Assembly: GCA_030453285.1 (NCBI GenBank)
Contig: JAKDKP010000191.1
Span: 1-5,587 of the forward strand
Direction: 5' to 3'
DNA from: Propionibacteriales bacterium
Lineage (GTDB): Bacteria > Actinomycetota > Actinomycetes > Propionibacteriales > Propionibacteriaceae
DNA length: 5,587 nt
Shown piece by piece: positions 1-4,761 of the stretch (positions within the stretch are counted from its first letter, which is position 1; every line of letters begins with the position of its first letter). The notes under the pieces were generated by a model that saw only the letters and a program-made list of their open reading frames with translations, was not told where the DNA came from and did no database searches. A program made the position numbers and the translations under genes.

Positions 1-781
1 CGCCCTCACCGACTCGGCCGGGCTCCTGGTGGCGATCATCGCCGCCACCATGATGCTGCGCCCGGCCAGCAGCAAACGCACCTGGGGCTTCGCCCGGATC
101 GAGGTCGTTGCCGCTCTCGGCCAGTCCGCCCTGCTGCTGGTGGTCGGCACCTACGCCGCGGTCGAAGGGATCCGGCGGTTGTTCGAGCCTGCGGAGATTC
201 CGGCCACCGAGCTGTTGATCTTCGGCATCATCGGACTGACGGCCAACATCGCCTCCATGCTCATCCTCGCCTCCAGCCGGGACGCGAACTTCAACATGCG
301 TGCCGCGTTCCTCGAGGTGCTCAACGACGCCCTCGGTTCGGTCGGAGTGATCGTGGCCGCCATCGTCATCGCGACCACGGGATTCCAGCGAGCCGACACC
401 TTCGCCGGGTTGTTCATTGCTGCGATGATCCTGCCGCGCGCCTTCCGACTGATGCGCGACACCACCCGCGTGCTGATGGAATTCACCCCCAAGGGGCTGG
501 ACCTGGACGAGGTCCGGCAGCACATCGTCGAACTGGACCACGTCCAGGGAGTCCACGACCTGCACGCCTCCGAGATCGGCACGGGGATGCCCATCATCTC
601 CGCCCACGTCGTGATCGACGACGAGTGCTTTGAATCCGGGCACGCCCCGCAGATCCTCGAACTGATCCGCGCGTGCGTGAAGGAGCACTTCTCCGTCTCC
701 CTCGACCACGCCACGATCCAGTTGGAGACCGCCGCCGTCCGGGACCGCACCTGCGCCGCCGCTGACGTTCAACACGCCTGA
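1..781 (+). CDS. Cation diffusion facilitator (CDF) family metal efflux transporter, 3' part
   Basis: This is the C-terminal part of a CDF (CzcD/ZitB-like) antiporter, a membrane protein that exports divalent metals such as zinc in exchange for protons. The reading frame is open from base 2 with no start codon, and the first visible residues (ALTDSAGLL) match the metal-site segment of transmembrane helix 2, so helix 1 and the true start lie off the left edge. The GTG at 29 is therefore an internal valine. Helices 3 to 6 follow (roughly bases 100-165, 205-270, 335-380 and 395-450). A cytoplasmic ferredoxin-like C-terminal domain follows, with the family signature VHDLH at 551-565 and a conserved SAHVVID strand near 600-620. 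The helix 5 metal site reads E-V-L-N-D (314-328), with Glu where characterised zinc CDFs have His, and Ser (569-571) replaces the usual Trp of the HDLHVW motif. The family is clear; the metal cannot be assigned. It stops 27 bp before the convergent hydrolase gene. Confidence 0.93.
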   Translation, partial: ALTDSAGLLVAIIAATMMLRPASSKRTWGFARIEVVAALGQSALLLVVGTYAAVEGIRRLFEPAEIPATELLIFGIIGLTANIASMLILASSRDANFNMRAAFLEVLNDALGSVGVIVAAIVIATTGFQRADTFAGLFIAAMILPRAFRLMRDTTRVLMEFTPKGLDLDEVRQHIVELDHVQGVHDLHASEIGTGMPIISAHVVIDDECFESGHAPQILELIRACVKEHFSVSLDHATIQLETAAVRDRTCAAADVQHA

Positions 782-808
782 ACCATCAGCTGGCGGGCCA
801 GGACCTGC
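782..808. other. Short convergent gap between transporter and carboxypeptidase genes
   Basis: Only 27 bp separate the stop codons of two genes that face each other. A small inverted repeat (CTGG-CGGG-CCAG, 790-801) lies here, with a four-base-pair stem and no following T run on either strand. It is too weak to call a terminator. Transcripts from the two sides may overlap at their 3' ends. Confidence 0.4.
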
Positions 809-1807
809 TCAGTGGCCGTCCACACTCCAGTGCCACGGCTCACTGGGCAGGTTCGCCACGCCGTACCTACCGGCGTTGGCGGCCATCCACTTGAACACCT
901 TGGTGTCCCGGGAACCTGAATTGGCCAAGTCGATCGCCAGGCCGCGCTCGTGTCGTGATGTGCCCGGCTTGGCGGTCGGTGGGTTGCAACTGCTCGACGG
1001 GGTCTCGTACACGCGGATCTGGTACGTGGCCCCGGGGCAGTTCTGATTGCGCAGCGCCTTCTGGCTCTCCGGGGAGCGCCACGAGCTGTTGGCGGTCAGG
1101 GTGACGCCATCAGCCTTGGCGGCGGCAACCATCTTGGTGATGGTGCCGCTCCAGCACTTGTTGACCCGGATGTTCGTGCCCGCAACAACAGTGGTGCCGC
1201 TCTGCGCGACGCCGCCGGTGACCTTGCTGCACTCTCCGTCGCCACCGCCGCCGCCTCCGCCGACGACCGGGCCGAAGAGGTAGGTCCAGGTGATCGGCCC
1301 GACGACGCCATCGGCGGTCAGACCGGCACGCTTCTGCAACGCCACCACGGCCGCCTTGGTGCCGGCACCGAACTTGCCGTCGACGGCCAGCGAGCTGCCG
1401 TTCTTGTTGAGCAGCCGCTGCACGGCCTTGGTCGCGGTGTTGCTGGCGCCCTCCTTGAGCACCGGCCCAAGCTTGGCGATCGTCTGGGGGCCGACCTTGC
1501 CATCGGCGGTCAGCTTGTTCTTGGTCTGGAAGGCCTTCACCGCCGCCGTGGTCTTCGGCCCGTACGACCCGTCCACATCGGTGGCGAATCCGGCTGCGGT
1601 CAACAGCACCTGCACCGCACTGATGTCGGCCGCCGACGAGCTTGCGGTCACGTACACCGTCCGGGCGGCGGCAGCCTGCAGGGTCACCACCTGGAGGTCA
1701 GCCGCGCTAGGGGTGACCGCGTTGGCGGTGACCGCCGGCAGCCCGGTGCTTGCGGCGGTCAGGGCGAGGGCGCCCAGGGCGAGGGCCAGCTTGGGGGGAA
1801 TGCGCAT
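809..1807 (-). CDS. Secreted M15 (VanY-type) D-alanyl-D-alanine carboxypeptidase with two peptidoglycan-binding domains
   Basis: This 332-residue protein probably trims the terminal D-Ala from peptidoglycan stem peptides outside the membrane, though an endopeptidase role is possible. It starts with an export signal: Arg2 and Lys6, a hydrophobic stretch 7-19, and a likely signal peptidase I site after ANA (about residue 30). Two PG_binding_1 domains follow (about 60-115 and 122-178), each with the VDGxxGxxT...A and LTADGxVGPxT pattern. Seven glycines (183-189) form a linker to the catalytic domain (about 193-332). The M15 zinc site is intact: SRHERGLAIDL supplies His286 and Asp293, and EPWHW supplies the likely catalytic base Glu323 and zinc ligand His326. 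Four cysteines (193, 218, 257, 274) all lie in the exported catalytic part and could form two disulfides. The start at 1807 is chosen because the signal peptide begins there; its ribosome site is weak (a GAGAG-like stretch). The gene diverges from the membrane protein-murT-gatD cluster. Domain assignment is firm; exact specificity is inferred. Confidence 0.93.
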   Translation of the reverse strand: MRIPPKLALALGALALTAASTGLPAVTANAVTPSAADLQVVTLQAAAARTVYVTASSSAADISAVQVLLTAAGFATDVDGSYGPKTTAAVKAFQTKNKLTADGKVGPQTIAKLGPVLKEGASNTATKAVQRLLNKNGSSLAVDGKFGAGTKAAVVALQKRAGLTADGVVGPITWTYLFGPVVGGGGGGGDGECSKVTGGVAQSGTTVVAGTNIRVNKCWSGTITKMVAAAKADGVTLTANSSWRSPESQKALRNQNCPGATYQIRVYETPSSSCNPPTAKPGTSRHERGLAIDLANSGSRDTKVFKWMAANAGRYGVANLPSEPWHWSVDGH

Positions 1808-1850
1808 GATTGGTCTGCTCTCTGCTTCGGGGACGAAAGGGAACGCCTCG

Positions 1851-1856
1851 AACCTA
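1851..1856 (-). promoter_or_regulatory. Candidate -10 element of the carboxypeptidase gene
   Basis: On the minus strand this reads TAGGTT, which fits the TAnnnT pattern of actinobacterial housekeeping promoters and lies about 45 bp before the start codon. A -35 hexamer at the usual 17-18 bp spacing would fall at about 1874-1880, where the sequence (TTCCTG) does not resemble TTGACA. That place is instead occupied by the two direct repeats, so an activator may stand in for the missing -35. The call rests on pattern alone. Confidence 0.3.
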
Positions 1857-1860
1857 GACC

Positions 1861-1871
1861 ACCCTGAGGGT
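1861..1871. repeat. Short hyphenated palindrome beside the direct repeats
   Basis: ACCCT-G-AGGGT is a perfect 5+1+5 inverted repeat that overlaps the left end of the GGTCACAG repeats, between them and the -10 candidate of the carboxypeptidase gene. It could be part of a composite operator, but an 11-bp dyad of this kind can arise by chance. Confidence 0.3.
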
Positions 1872-1887
1872 CACAGGAAGGTCACAG
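1869..1887 (-). promoter_or_regulatory. Tandem direct repeat, candidate site for an OmpR-family regulator (MtrA- or PhoP-like)
   Basis: Two perfect copies of GGTCACAG stand at 1869-1876 and 1880-1887, with an 11-bp period that puts both on the same face of the helix. Read toward the carboxypeptidase they are CTGTGACC twice, 62-80 bp before its ATG and covering the expected -35 position. Tandem half-sites with this spacing are typical of OmpR/PhoB-type response regulators. Sites described for mycobacterial MtrA are GTCACA-type direct repeats, and MtrA is known to control cell-wall hydrolase genes; Streptomyces PhoP also uses 11-nt direct repeat units, around GTTCACC. The repeat is seen directly. 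Which regulator binds, and whether it activates or represses, is inference. Confidence 0.5.
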
Positions 1888-1988
1888 TTCGGTGATGTCC
1901 GCGTTGTTCTCGAAGATTTTCTCCGTCGTTCCCGGACCGAGCGAGGCCGCGGCCGGCGCTCCCTGGGCCAGGCCCGGGTGTTGCGGAA

Positions 1989-2006
1989 CGTGACCACCGG
2001 TTCACG
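1989..2006. repeat. Inverted repeat CGTGA-N8-TCACG upstream of the membrane-protein gene
   Basis: The two arms are at 1989-1993 and 2002-2006. The dyad sits immediately upstream of a TAGGCT -10 candidate (2011-2016), so a protein bound here would cover the -35 region of the membrane protein-murT-gatD transcript. The left arm lies next to a GTGACC hexamer (1990-1995), the same hexamer repeated upstream of the divergent gene. It is suggestive only. Confidence 0.3.
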
Positions 2007-2016
2007 GGCGTAGGCT
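1990..2016 (+). promoter_or_regulatory. Candidate promoter for the membrane protein-murT-gatD cluster
   Basis: TAGGCT (2011-2016) fits a TAnnnT -10. GTGACC (1990-1995) shares four of six positions with TTGACA, but the 15-bp spacer is shorter than usual. If correct, transcription would start near 2023 and leave a leader of roughly 65 nt. There is no better pair upstream of the gene, but short promoter matches are weak evidence. Confidence 0.25.
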
Positions 2017-2044
2017 GGCTGCGGTGTGTCGGCCGGACAGCAGC

Positions 2045-2074
2045 GGGACGCGCCGGCAGTCCCAGTGGTCCCAG
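2045..2074 (+). repeat. Overlapping dyad and direct repeat in the leader of the membrane-protein gene
   Basis: GGGAC (2045-2049) can pair with GTCCC (2059-2063). The second arm belongs to a direct repeat, GTCCCAG at 2059-2065 and 2068-2074, so the first arm could pair with either copy. The structure ends just before the Shine-Dalgarno sequence. It could influence translation of the whole coupled cluster, but the stem is only five base pairs and the functional reading is speculative. Confidence 0.25.
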
Positions 2075-2075
2075 C

Positions 2076-2082
2076 AGGAGGT
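2076..2082 (+). promoter_or_regulatory. Strong ribosome binding site that decides the GTG start at 2091
   Basis: AGGAGGT lies 8 nt before the GTG at 2091. It is the best Shine-Dalgarno match in the window and supports GTG as the true start. Because murT has no good site of its own, this one may set the level of the coupled genes downstream. Confidence 0.8.
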
Positions 2083-2090
2083 AGGGCATC

Positions 2091-2735
2091 GTGAGTTACA
2101 GCGCTCAGCCGCCGATCCCAAGACATGAGAACTCGGGCGGCCACATCGCCGTCGCCTGGATCTTTGCCGTCGTCTCGGCGTTGTACTTCCTGCCGTGGGC
2201 GATCGCCGCCACCCGGCACAAGGAGAACACCCTCACCATCTTCCTGCTGAACTTGTTCCTCGGCTGGACCGGCATCGGCTGGATCATCGCGCTGGTGCTC
2301 TCCCTGCTCAGTGACCGATCCGCGGTGATCACCCACCAGCACTACTTCAACGGCCCGCAGCAGTTGCCGGCGCAGGGCTATCAGCAGCAGGGGTACGCAC
2401 CACCGGCACTGCCGCCGGCCATGCAGCAGCCCCGGTACGGGCAGCAGACCAGCCCGTACGAACAGCAGGCCGGTTACGGCGAGCAGCCCGGCCCGTACGG
2501 CCAGACCGATCAGTTTCCGACGCTGCCGCCGGCCAATCAGTGGAGTTACGCCGACAACTTCACGCCGCAACAGCAGGCGTCGGCGACACCACCGCCGCTG
2601 TACGAGGAGCCCTTGCCGACCGACCAGCACGCATTCGGGATGAACTCCACCAACTTCGACACCTACCCCCAGGCCAGTCAGGAGATCCCCACCGTCGAGG
2701 GCCGCGTCGAAGACGATCGACCCCGTACCCCATGA
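2091..2735 (+). CDS. Two-helix membrane protein, superinfection-immunity (Imm)-like family, with Gln/Pro/Tyr-rich tail
   Basis: This 214-residue protein has two hydrophobic helices (about 19-40 and 48-73) joined by a short polar loop (RHKEN). The second contains LLNLFLGWTGIGWIIALVLSLL, close to the NLxLGWTxIGWIxALxW signature I associate with the Imm_superinfect Pfam family, named after phage T4 Imm. Most bacterial members are chromosomal and of unknown role, so phage defence should not be assumed. After residue 75 the chain is low-complexity and probably disordered, rich in Q, P, Y and G, with a tandem Y-x-Q/E-Q repeat at 116-138 and an acidic end. The positive loop suggests a cytoplasmic turn, which would put the tail outside, but topology is uncertain. 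GTG is chosen over later starts because AGGAGGT lies 8 nt before it. The stop overlaps the murT start (ATGA), so the protein is probably made in step with MurT and GatD. Its function is unknown. Confidence 0.85.
   Translation: MSYSAQPPIPRHENSGGHIAVAWIFAVVSALYFLPWAIAATRHKENTLTIFLLNLFLGWTGIGWIIALVLSLLSDRSAVITHQHYFNGPQQLPAQGYQQQGYAPPALPPAMQQPRYGQQTSPYEQQAGYGEQPGPYGQTDQFPTLPPANQWSYADNFTPQQQASATPPPLYEEPLPTDQHAFGMNSTNFDTYPQASQEIPTVEGRVEDDRPRTP
2436..2504 (+). repeat. Tandem Tyr/Gln-rich repeat in the membrane-protein tail
   Basis: The encoded residues 116-138 form three and a half units of 6-7 residues: YGQQTSP, YEQQAG, YGEQPGP, YGQ. The DNA copies differ, so the repeat is kept at protein level and is not a fresh DNA duplication. 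Regularly spaced tyrosines with Gln/Gly/Pro resemble flexible, interaction-prone tails. Confidence 0.65.
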
Positions 2736-4012
2736 GGGGGGTTGAACGGGCCCGACTGGGGGCTGCCGCCCTGGCTGGACGGGCCGCTGCGCTGGCTTCG
2801 CGACTTTCGGGCCGAGGCAGTGGCGCCTCCATTCGCGGTCAGGTGATGCTCAAGGTCGATCCGGGAGCGCTGGGCAAGCTGCTGGCGAACCGGCGGCTCG
2901 CGATGGTCTCGGGCACCAACGGCAAGACCACCACCACCCACTTCTTGGCCGCCGCCGTGCAACGCTCGCTCGGGGCCGAGGCGTCGCGGCTGGTGACCAA
3001 CGCCGACGGCGCAAACCTCTATCACGGCATCGCCTCGGCCCTGGGGGAGGCGCCTCGCGCCGACATCGCTGTCCTGGAGACCGACGAACGCGTGGTCGCC
3101 GAGGTGATCCGCCTCGGGTCCCCCGAGGTGATCGTGCTGCTCAACTTCAGCCGTGATCAACTCGACCGCAACCACGAGATCAAGCGGCTGGCCCGCTCCT
3201 GGCGTGAGTCGCTGACCGATGCCGGAGCCGGCGGTCCGGTGGTGGTCGCCAACGCCGACGAGCCGCTGATCGTGTGGGCCGCCCGCGGGGCGGCCAATGT
3301 GATCTGGGTCGACACCGACGCCCAGTGGACCCAGGATTCGGTGCTCTGCCCCGAGTGTGGCTCGCTGCTGGCTCGCCGCCCGGTCGATGATCGCTCGGTC
3401 GATGATGCCGACATCGGCGGCAACTGGTTCTGCACCGGCTGCGACCTGGCCCAGCCTGCGGCGACCTTTGTCGTACGAGGTGAGCAGATCGTCGACGGCC
3501 AGGGACGGACCTGGGACGCCGAGTTGCAGGTCCCGGGCCGGTTCAACATCGGCAACGCCGCCTGTGCACTGGCCGCGGCCGAGGTGATGGGGGTGTCGGT
3601 GGCCGATGCGCTGGCCGGAATCCGATCGGTCGCCTCCCCCGCCGGCCGGTTCGGCACCGCACACTTCGGCGACACCACCGCGCGGCTCGTGCTGGCCAAA
3701 AATCCCGCCGGTTGGGCGGAATCGCTGCAACTGGTCGCCACCGACACCGTCGTGCTGGCCATCGACGCCGCCGCGGCCGACGGACGCGACGTGTCGTGGC
3801 TGTGGGATGTGGAGTACGAGCAGTTGCGTGGTCGTACGGTGATCGCGACCGGCCCACGGGCCCAGGACCTGGCCGTTCGACTGTCGTACGCCGACGTCGA
3901 GCATCGCTGCATTCCCGACCTGGCCGGGGCCCTGGTCGGACACCCCGAGCCGGTGGACGTGATCGCCACCTACACCCCGTTCCAGAAACTCCGTCGGATG
4001 GGAGGCACCTGA
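2732..4012 (+). CDS. murT: Lipid II isoglutaminyl synthase, Mur-ligase-like subunit MurT
   Basis: MurT activates the alpha-carboxyl of D-Glu in lipid II with ATP. Ammonia supplied by GatD then converts it to D-isoglutamine at the inner face of the membrane. The 426-residue protein has the Mur ligase P-loop SGTNGKTTTT (60-69), the LLNFSRDQLDR segment (136-146), a NADEP motif, and an inserted four-cysteine zinc ribbon (Cys206, Cys209, Cys234, Cys237) as expected for MurT. The C-terminal DUF1727 domain shows LAKNPAGW (321-328) and DGRDVSWLWD (350-359); an Asp in the latter region completes the GatD catalytic triad in known complexes. Length is close to S. aureus MurT. The frame is open upstream to 2540, but the family N-terminus fits the ATG at 2732. 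That ATG overlaps the previous stop (ATGA) and has no clear Shine-Dalgarno of its own, pointing to translational coupling. An 11-bp direct repeat lies inside the zinc ribbon loop. Confidence 0.96.
   Translation: MRGVERARLGAAALAGRAAALASRLSGRGSGASIRGQVMLKVDPGALGKLLANRRLAMVSGTNGKTTTTHFLAAAVQRSLGAEASRLVTNADGANLYHGIASALGEAPRADIAVLETDERVVAEVIRLGSPEVIVLLNFSRDQLDRNHEIKRLARSWRESLTDAGAGGPVVVANADEPLIVWAARGAANVIWVDTDAQWTQDSVLCPECGSLLARRPVDDRSVDDADIGGNWFCTGCDLAQPAATFVVRGEQIVDGQGRTWDAELQVPGRFNIGNAACALAAAEVMGVSVADALAGIRSVASPAGRFGTAHFGDTTARLVLAKNPAGWAESLQLVATDTVVLAIDAAAADGRDVSWLWDVEYEQLRGRTVIATGPRAQDLAVRLSYADVEHRCIPDLAGALVGHPEPVDVIATYTPFQKLRRMGGT
3381..3406 (+). repeat. murT: In-frame tandem duplication inside the MurT zinc ribbon
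   Basis: CGGTCGATGAT occurs at 3381-3391 and again at 3396-3406, a period of exactly 15 bp or five codons. It encodes VDDRS-VDDAD (about residues 218-227), in the loop between the two CxxC pairs (206/209 and 234/237). The frame is kept, so the loop is simply about five residues longer and more acidic. Confidence 0.75.
4000..4005 (+). promoter_or_regulatory. gatD: Ribosome binding site of gatD inside the end of murT
   Basis: GGGAGG lies 6 nt before the ATG at 4012, within the last codons of murT. It supports this start over earlier in-frame codons and would allow gatD to load ribosomes on its own as well as by coupling. Confidence 0.75.
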
Positions 4013-4728
4013 TGCCGCGCACTGTGCACGTGGTGTTGATCTACCAGTCCCTGCTGGGCATCTACGGGGACCGCGGCAACGCGTTAGTGTTGGAGCGTCG
4101 GCTCGCCTGGCACGGCTTCGAGCCGAAGTTGACCATGGTCGAGCCGGGCGACAAGGTGCCCGACGACGCCGACATCTATCTGCTGGGCGGCGGCGAGGAC
4201 GGCGCCCAGGTGACCGCGGTGACGTCTCTGATCGCCGACGGTGGCCTGCATCGCGGCATCGAGCGTGGGGCCGCGGTCCTGGCGGTCTGTGCCGGCTACC
4301 AGATCGTCGGCAACACCTTCACCGTCGGCGACCGGGACACCGTGATCGACGGACTCGGACTGCTCGACGTCACCACCACCCGTGGCCCCACTCGTGCCGT
4401 CGGAGAGATCCTGGCCCGCTGGGAGGGACGTACCGGCGATGACGGGGTGATTACCGGCTTCGAGAACCACGGCGGCCACACCCGACTCGGTCCCGGCGCC
4501 ACCCCCTTCGCCCGCGTCGAGGTCGGGGTCGGCAACTGCGGCGACGGCACCGAAGGCGCAGTCAACGGCAAGGTGATCGGCACCTATCCGCACGGCCCGA
4601 TCCTGGCCCGCAATCCCGCGCTGGCCGACCACTTGATCGAGTTGGCCCTCGATCGTCGCCTGAAGCCCCTCGTACGACCAGAAATCACCGAGCTGCGACG
4701 CCAGCGACTGCTGGCGGCCAGGCGATGA
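4012..4728 (+). CDS. gatD: Lipid II isoglutaminyl synthase, glutamine amidotransferase subunit GatD
   Basis: GatD hydrolyses glutamine and passes the ammonia to MurT for amidation of lipid II. The 238-residue protein is a class I (CobB/CobQ-type) glutamine amidotransferase. The N-terminus has the family pattern LLGIYGDRGNALVL (14-27), then LLGGGEDGAQ (57-66). The nucleophile elbow AVCAGYQ carries Cys93, GFENHGG (149-155) belongs to the substrate region, and TYPHGP carries the catalytic His194. These match the Cys94 and His189 of S. aureus GatD; the third triad residue comes from MurT. The frame is open far upstream inside murT, but the ATG at 4012 fits the family N-terminus and has GGGAGG 6 nt before it. 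It shares one base with the murT stop (TGATG), so the two subunits are probably made in equal amounts. No key residue is missing. Confidence 0.96.
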   Translation: MPRTVHVVLIYQSLLGIYGDRGNALVLERRLAWHGFEPKLTMVEPGDKVPDDADIYLLGGGEDGAQVTAVTSLIADGGLHRGIERGAAVLAVCAGYQIVGNTFTVGDRDTVIDGLGLLDVTTTRGPTRAVGEILARWEGRTGDDGVITGFENHGGHTRLGPGATPFARVEVGVGNCGDGTEGAVNGKVIGTYPHGPILARNPALADHLIELALDRRLKPLVRPEITELRRQRLLAARR

Positions 4729-4737
4729 TGATCATCA
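4726..4737. repeat. Perfect 12-bp palindrome at the gatD stop
   Basis: TGATGATCATCA is a perfect palindrome that starts on the gatD stop codon and ends 24 bp before the aldo/keto reductase start. There is no loop and no T run, so it is not a terminator. It could be a small operator for the downstream gene or chance. Confidence 0.4.
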
Positions 4738-4751
4738 CCCACGACAACATC

Positions 4752-4756
4752 AGGAG
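4752..4756 (+). promoter_or_regulatory. Ribosome binding site of the aldo/keto reductase gene
   Basis: AGGAG lies 5 nt before the GTG at 4762 and decides that start. The protein read from it (QQRQLGPFTVSAIGLG) begins exactly as family members do. Nearby ATG codons at 4725 and 4728 are in another frame. Confidence 0.7.
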
Positions 4757-4761
4757 CACAC

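Larger units (their letters stand above)
1808..2090. other. Divergent intergenic control region
   Basis: These 283 bp separate the divergently read carboxypeptidase and membrane-protein genes and must carry both promoters. I see two GGTCACAG direct repeats (1869-1887), the dyad ACCCT-G-AGGGT (1861-1871), the dyad CGTGA-N8-TCACG (1989-2006), TAnnnT -10 candidates on each strand, a short repeat/dyad cluster at 2045-2074 and a strong Shine-Dalgarno site at 2076-2082. The open frames across this stretch have no recognisable protein features, so I see no gene here. Confidence 0.75.

Noticed and set aside
790..801. Inverted repeat CTGG-CGGG-CCAG as a bidirectional terminator
   Set aside because: The stem is only four base pairs and there is no T run on either side.
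1906..1942. Possible SigR/SigE-type (GGGAAC...GTT) promoter on the minus strand
   Set aside because: GGGAAC is present, but no CGTT-like -10 follows at 16-19 bp.
1966..1978. G/C-rich dyads around GGGCC-A-GGCCC in the intergenic region
   Set aside because: Short self-complementary G/C runs are expected by chance at this composition, and the position suggests no clear role.
1871..2089. Minus-strand 72-codon open frame in the divergent intergenic region, and the overlapping 258-codon frame 1854-2630
   Set aside because: Composition is Arg/Pro/Gly-rich as expected for random high-G+C frames, no domain or signal is visible, and the longer one runs antisense through the clear membrane-protein gene.
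2540..2731. Upstream extension of murT inside the membrane-protein gene
   Set aside because: The frame is open from 2540, but the extra residues are Arg/His-rich shadow sequence. The MurT family N-terminus and the ATGA overlap point to 2732.
2091..2735. Reading the Imm-like membrane protein as a phage defence or prophage gene
   Set aside because: No phage genes, integrase or attachment sites are near, codon use matches the neighbours, and most bacterial members of this family are ordinary chromosomal proteins. The coupling with murT fits a cell-wall setting better.
2678..3943. Long minus-strand open frame (421 codons) opposite murT
   Set aside because: It is the antisense shadow of a strongly recognisable murT in a G/C-rich third-position context. 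The peptide is low in hydrophobic structure and matches nothing I know.
3712..4011. Upstream extension of gatD inside murT
   Set aside because: The extra residues are Arg/Gly-rich out-of-frame sequence. The ATG at 4012 has GGGAGG at good spacing and matches the family start.
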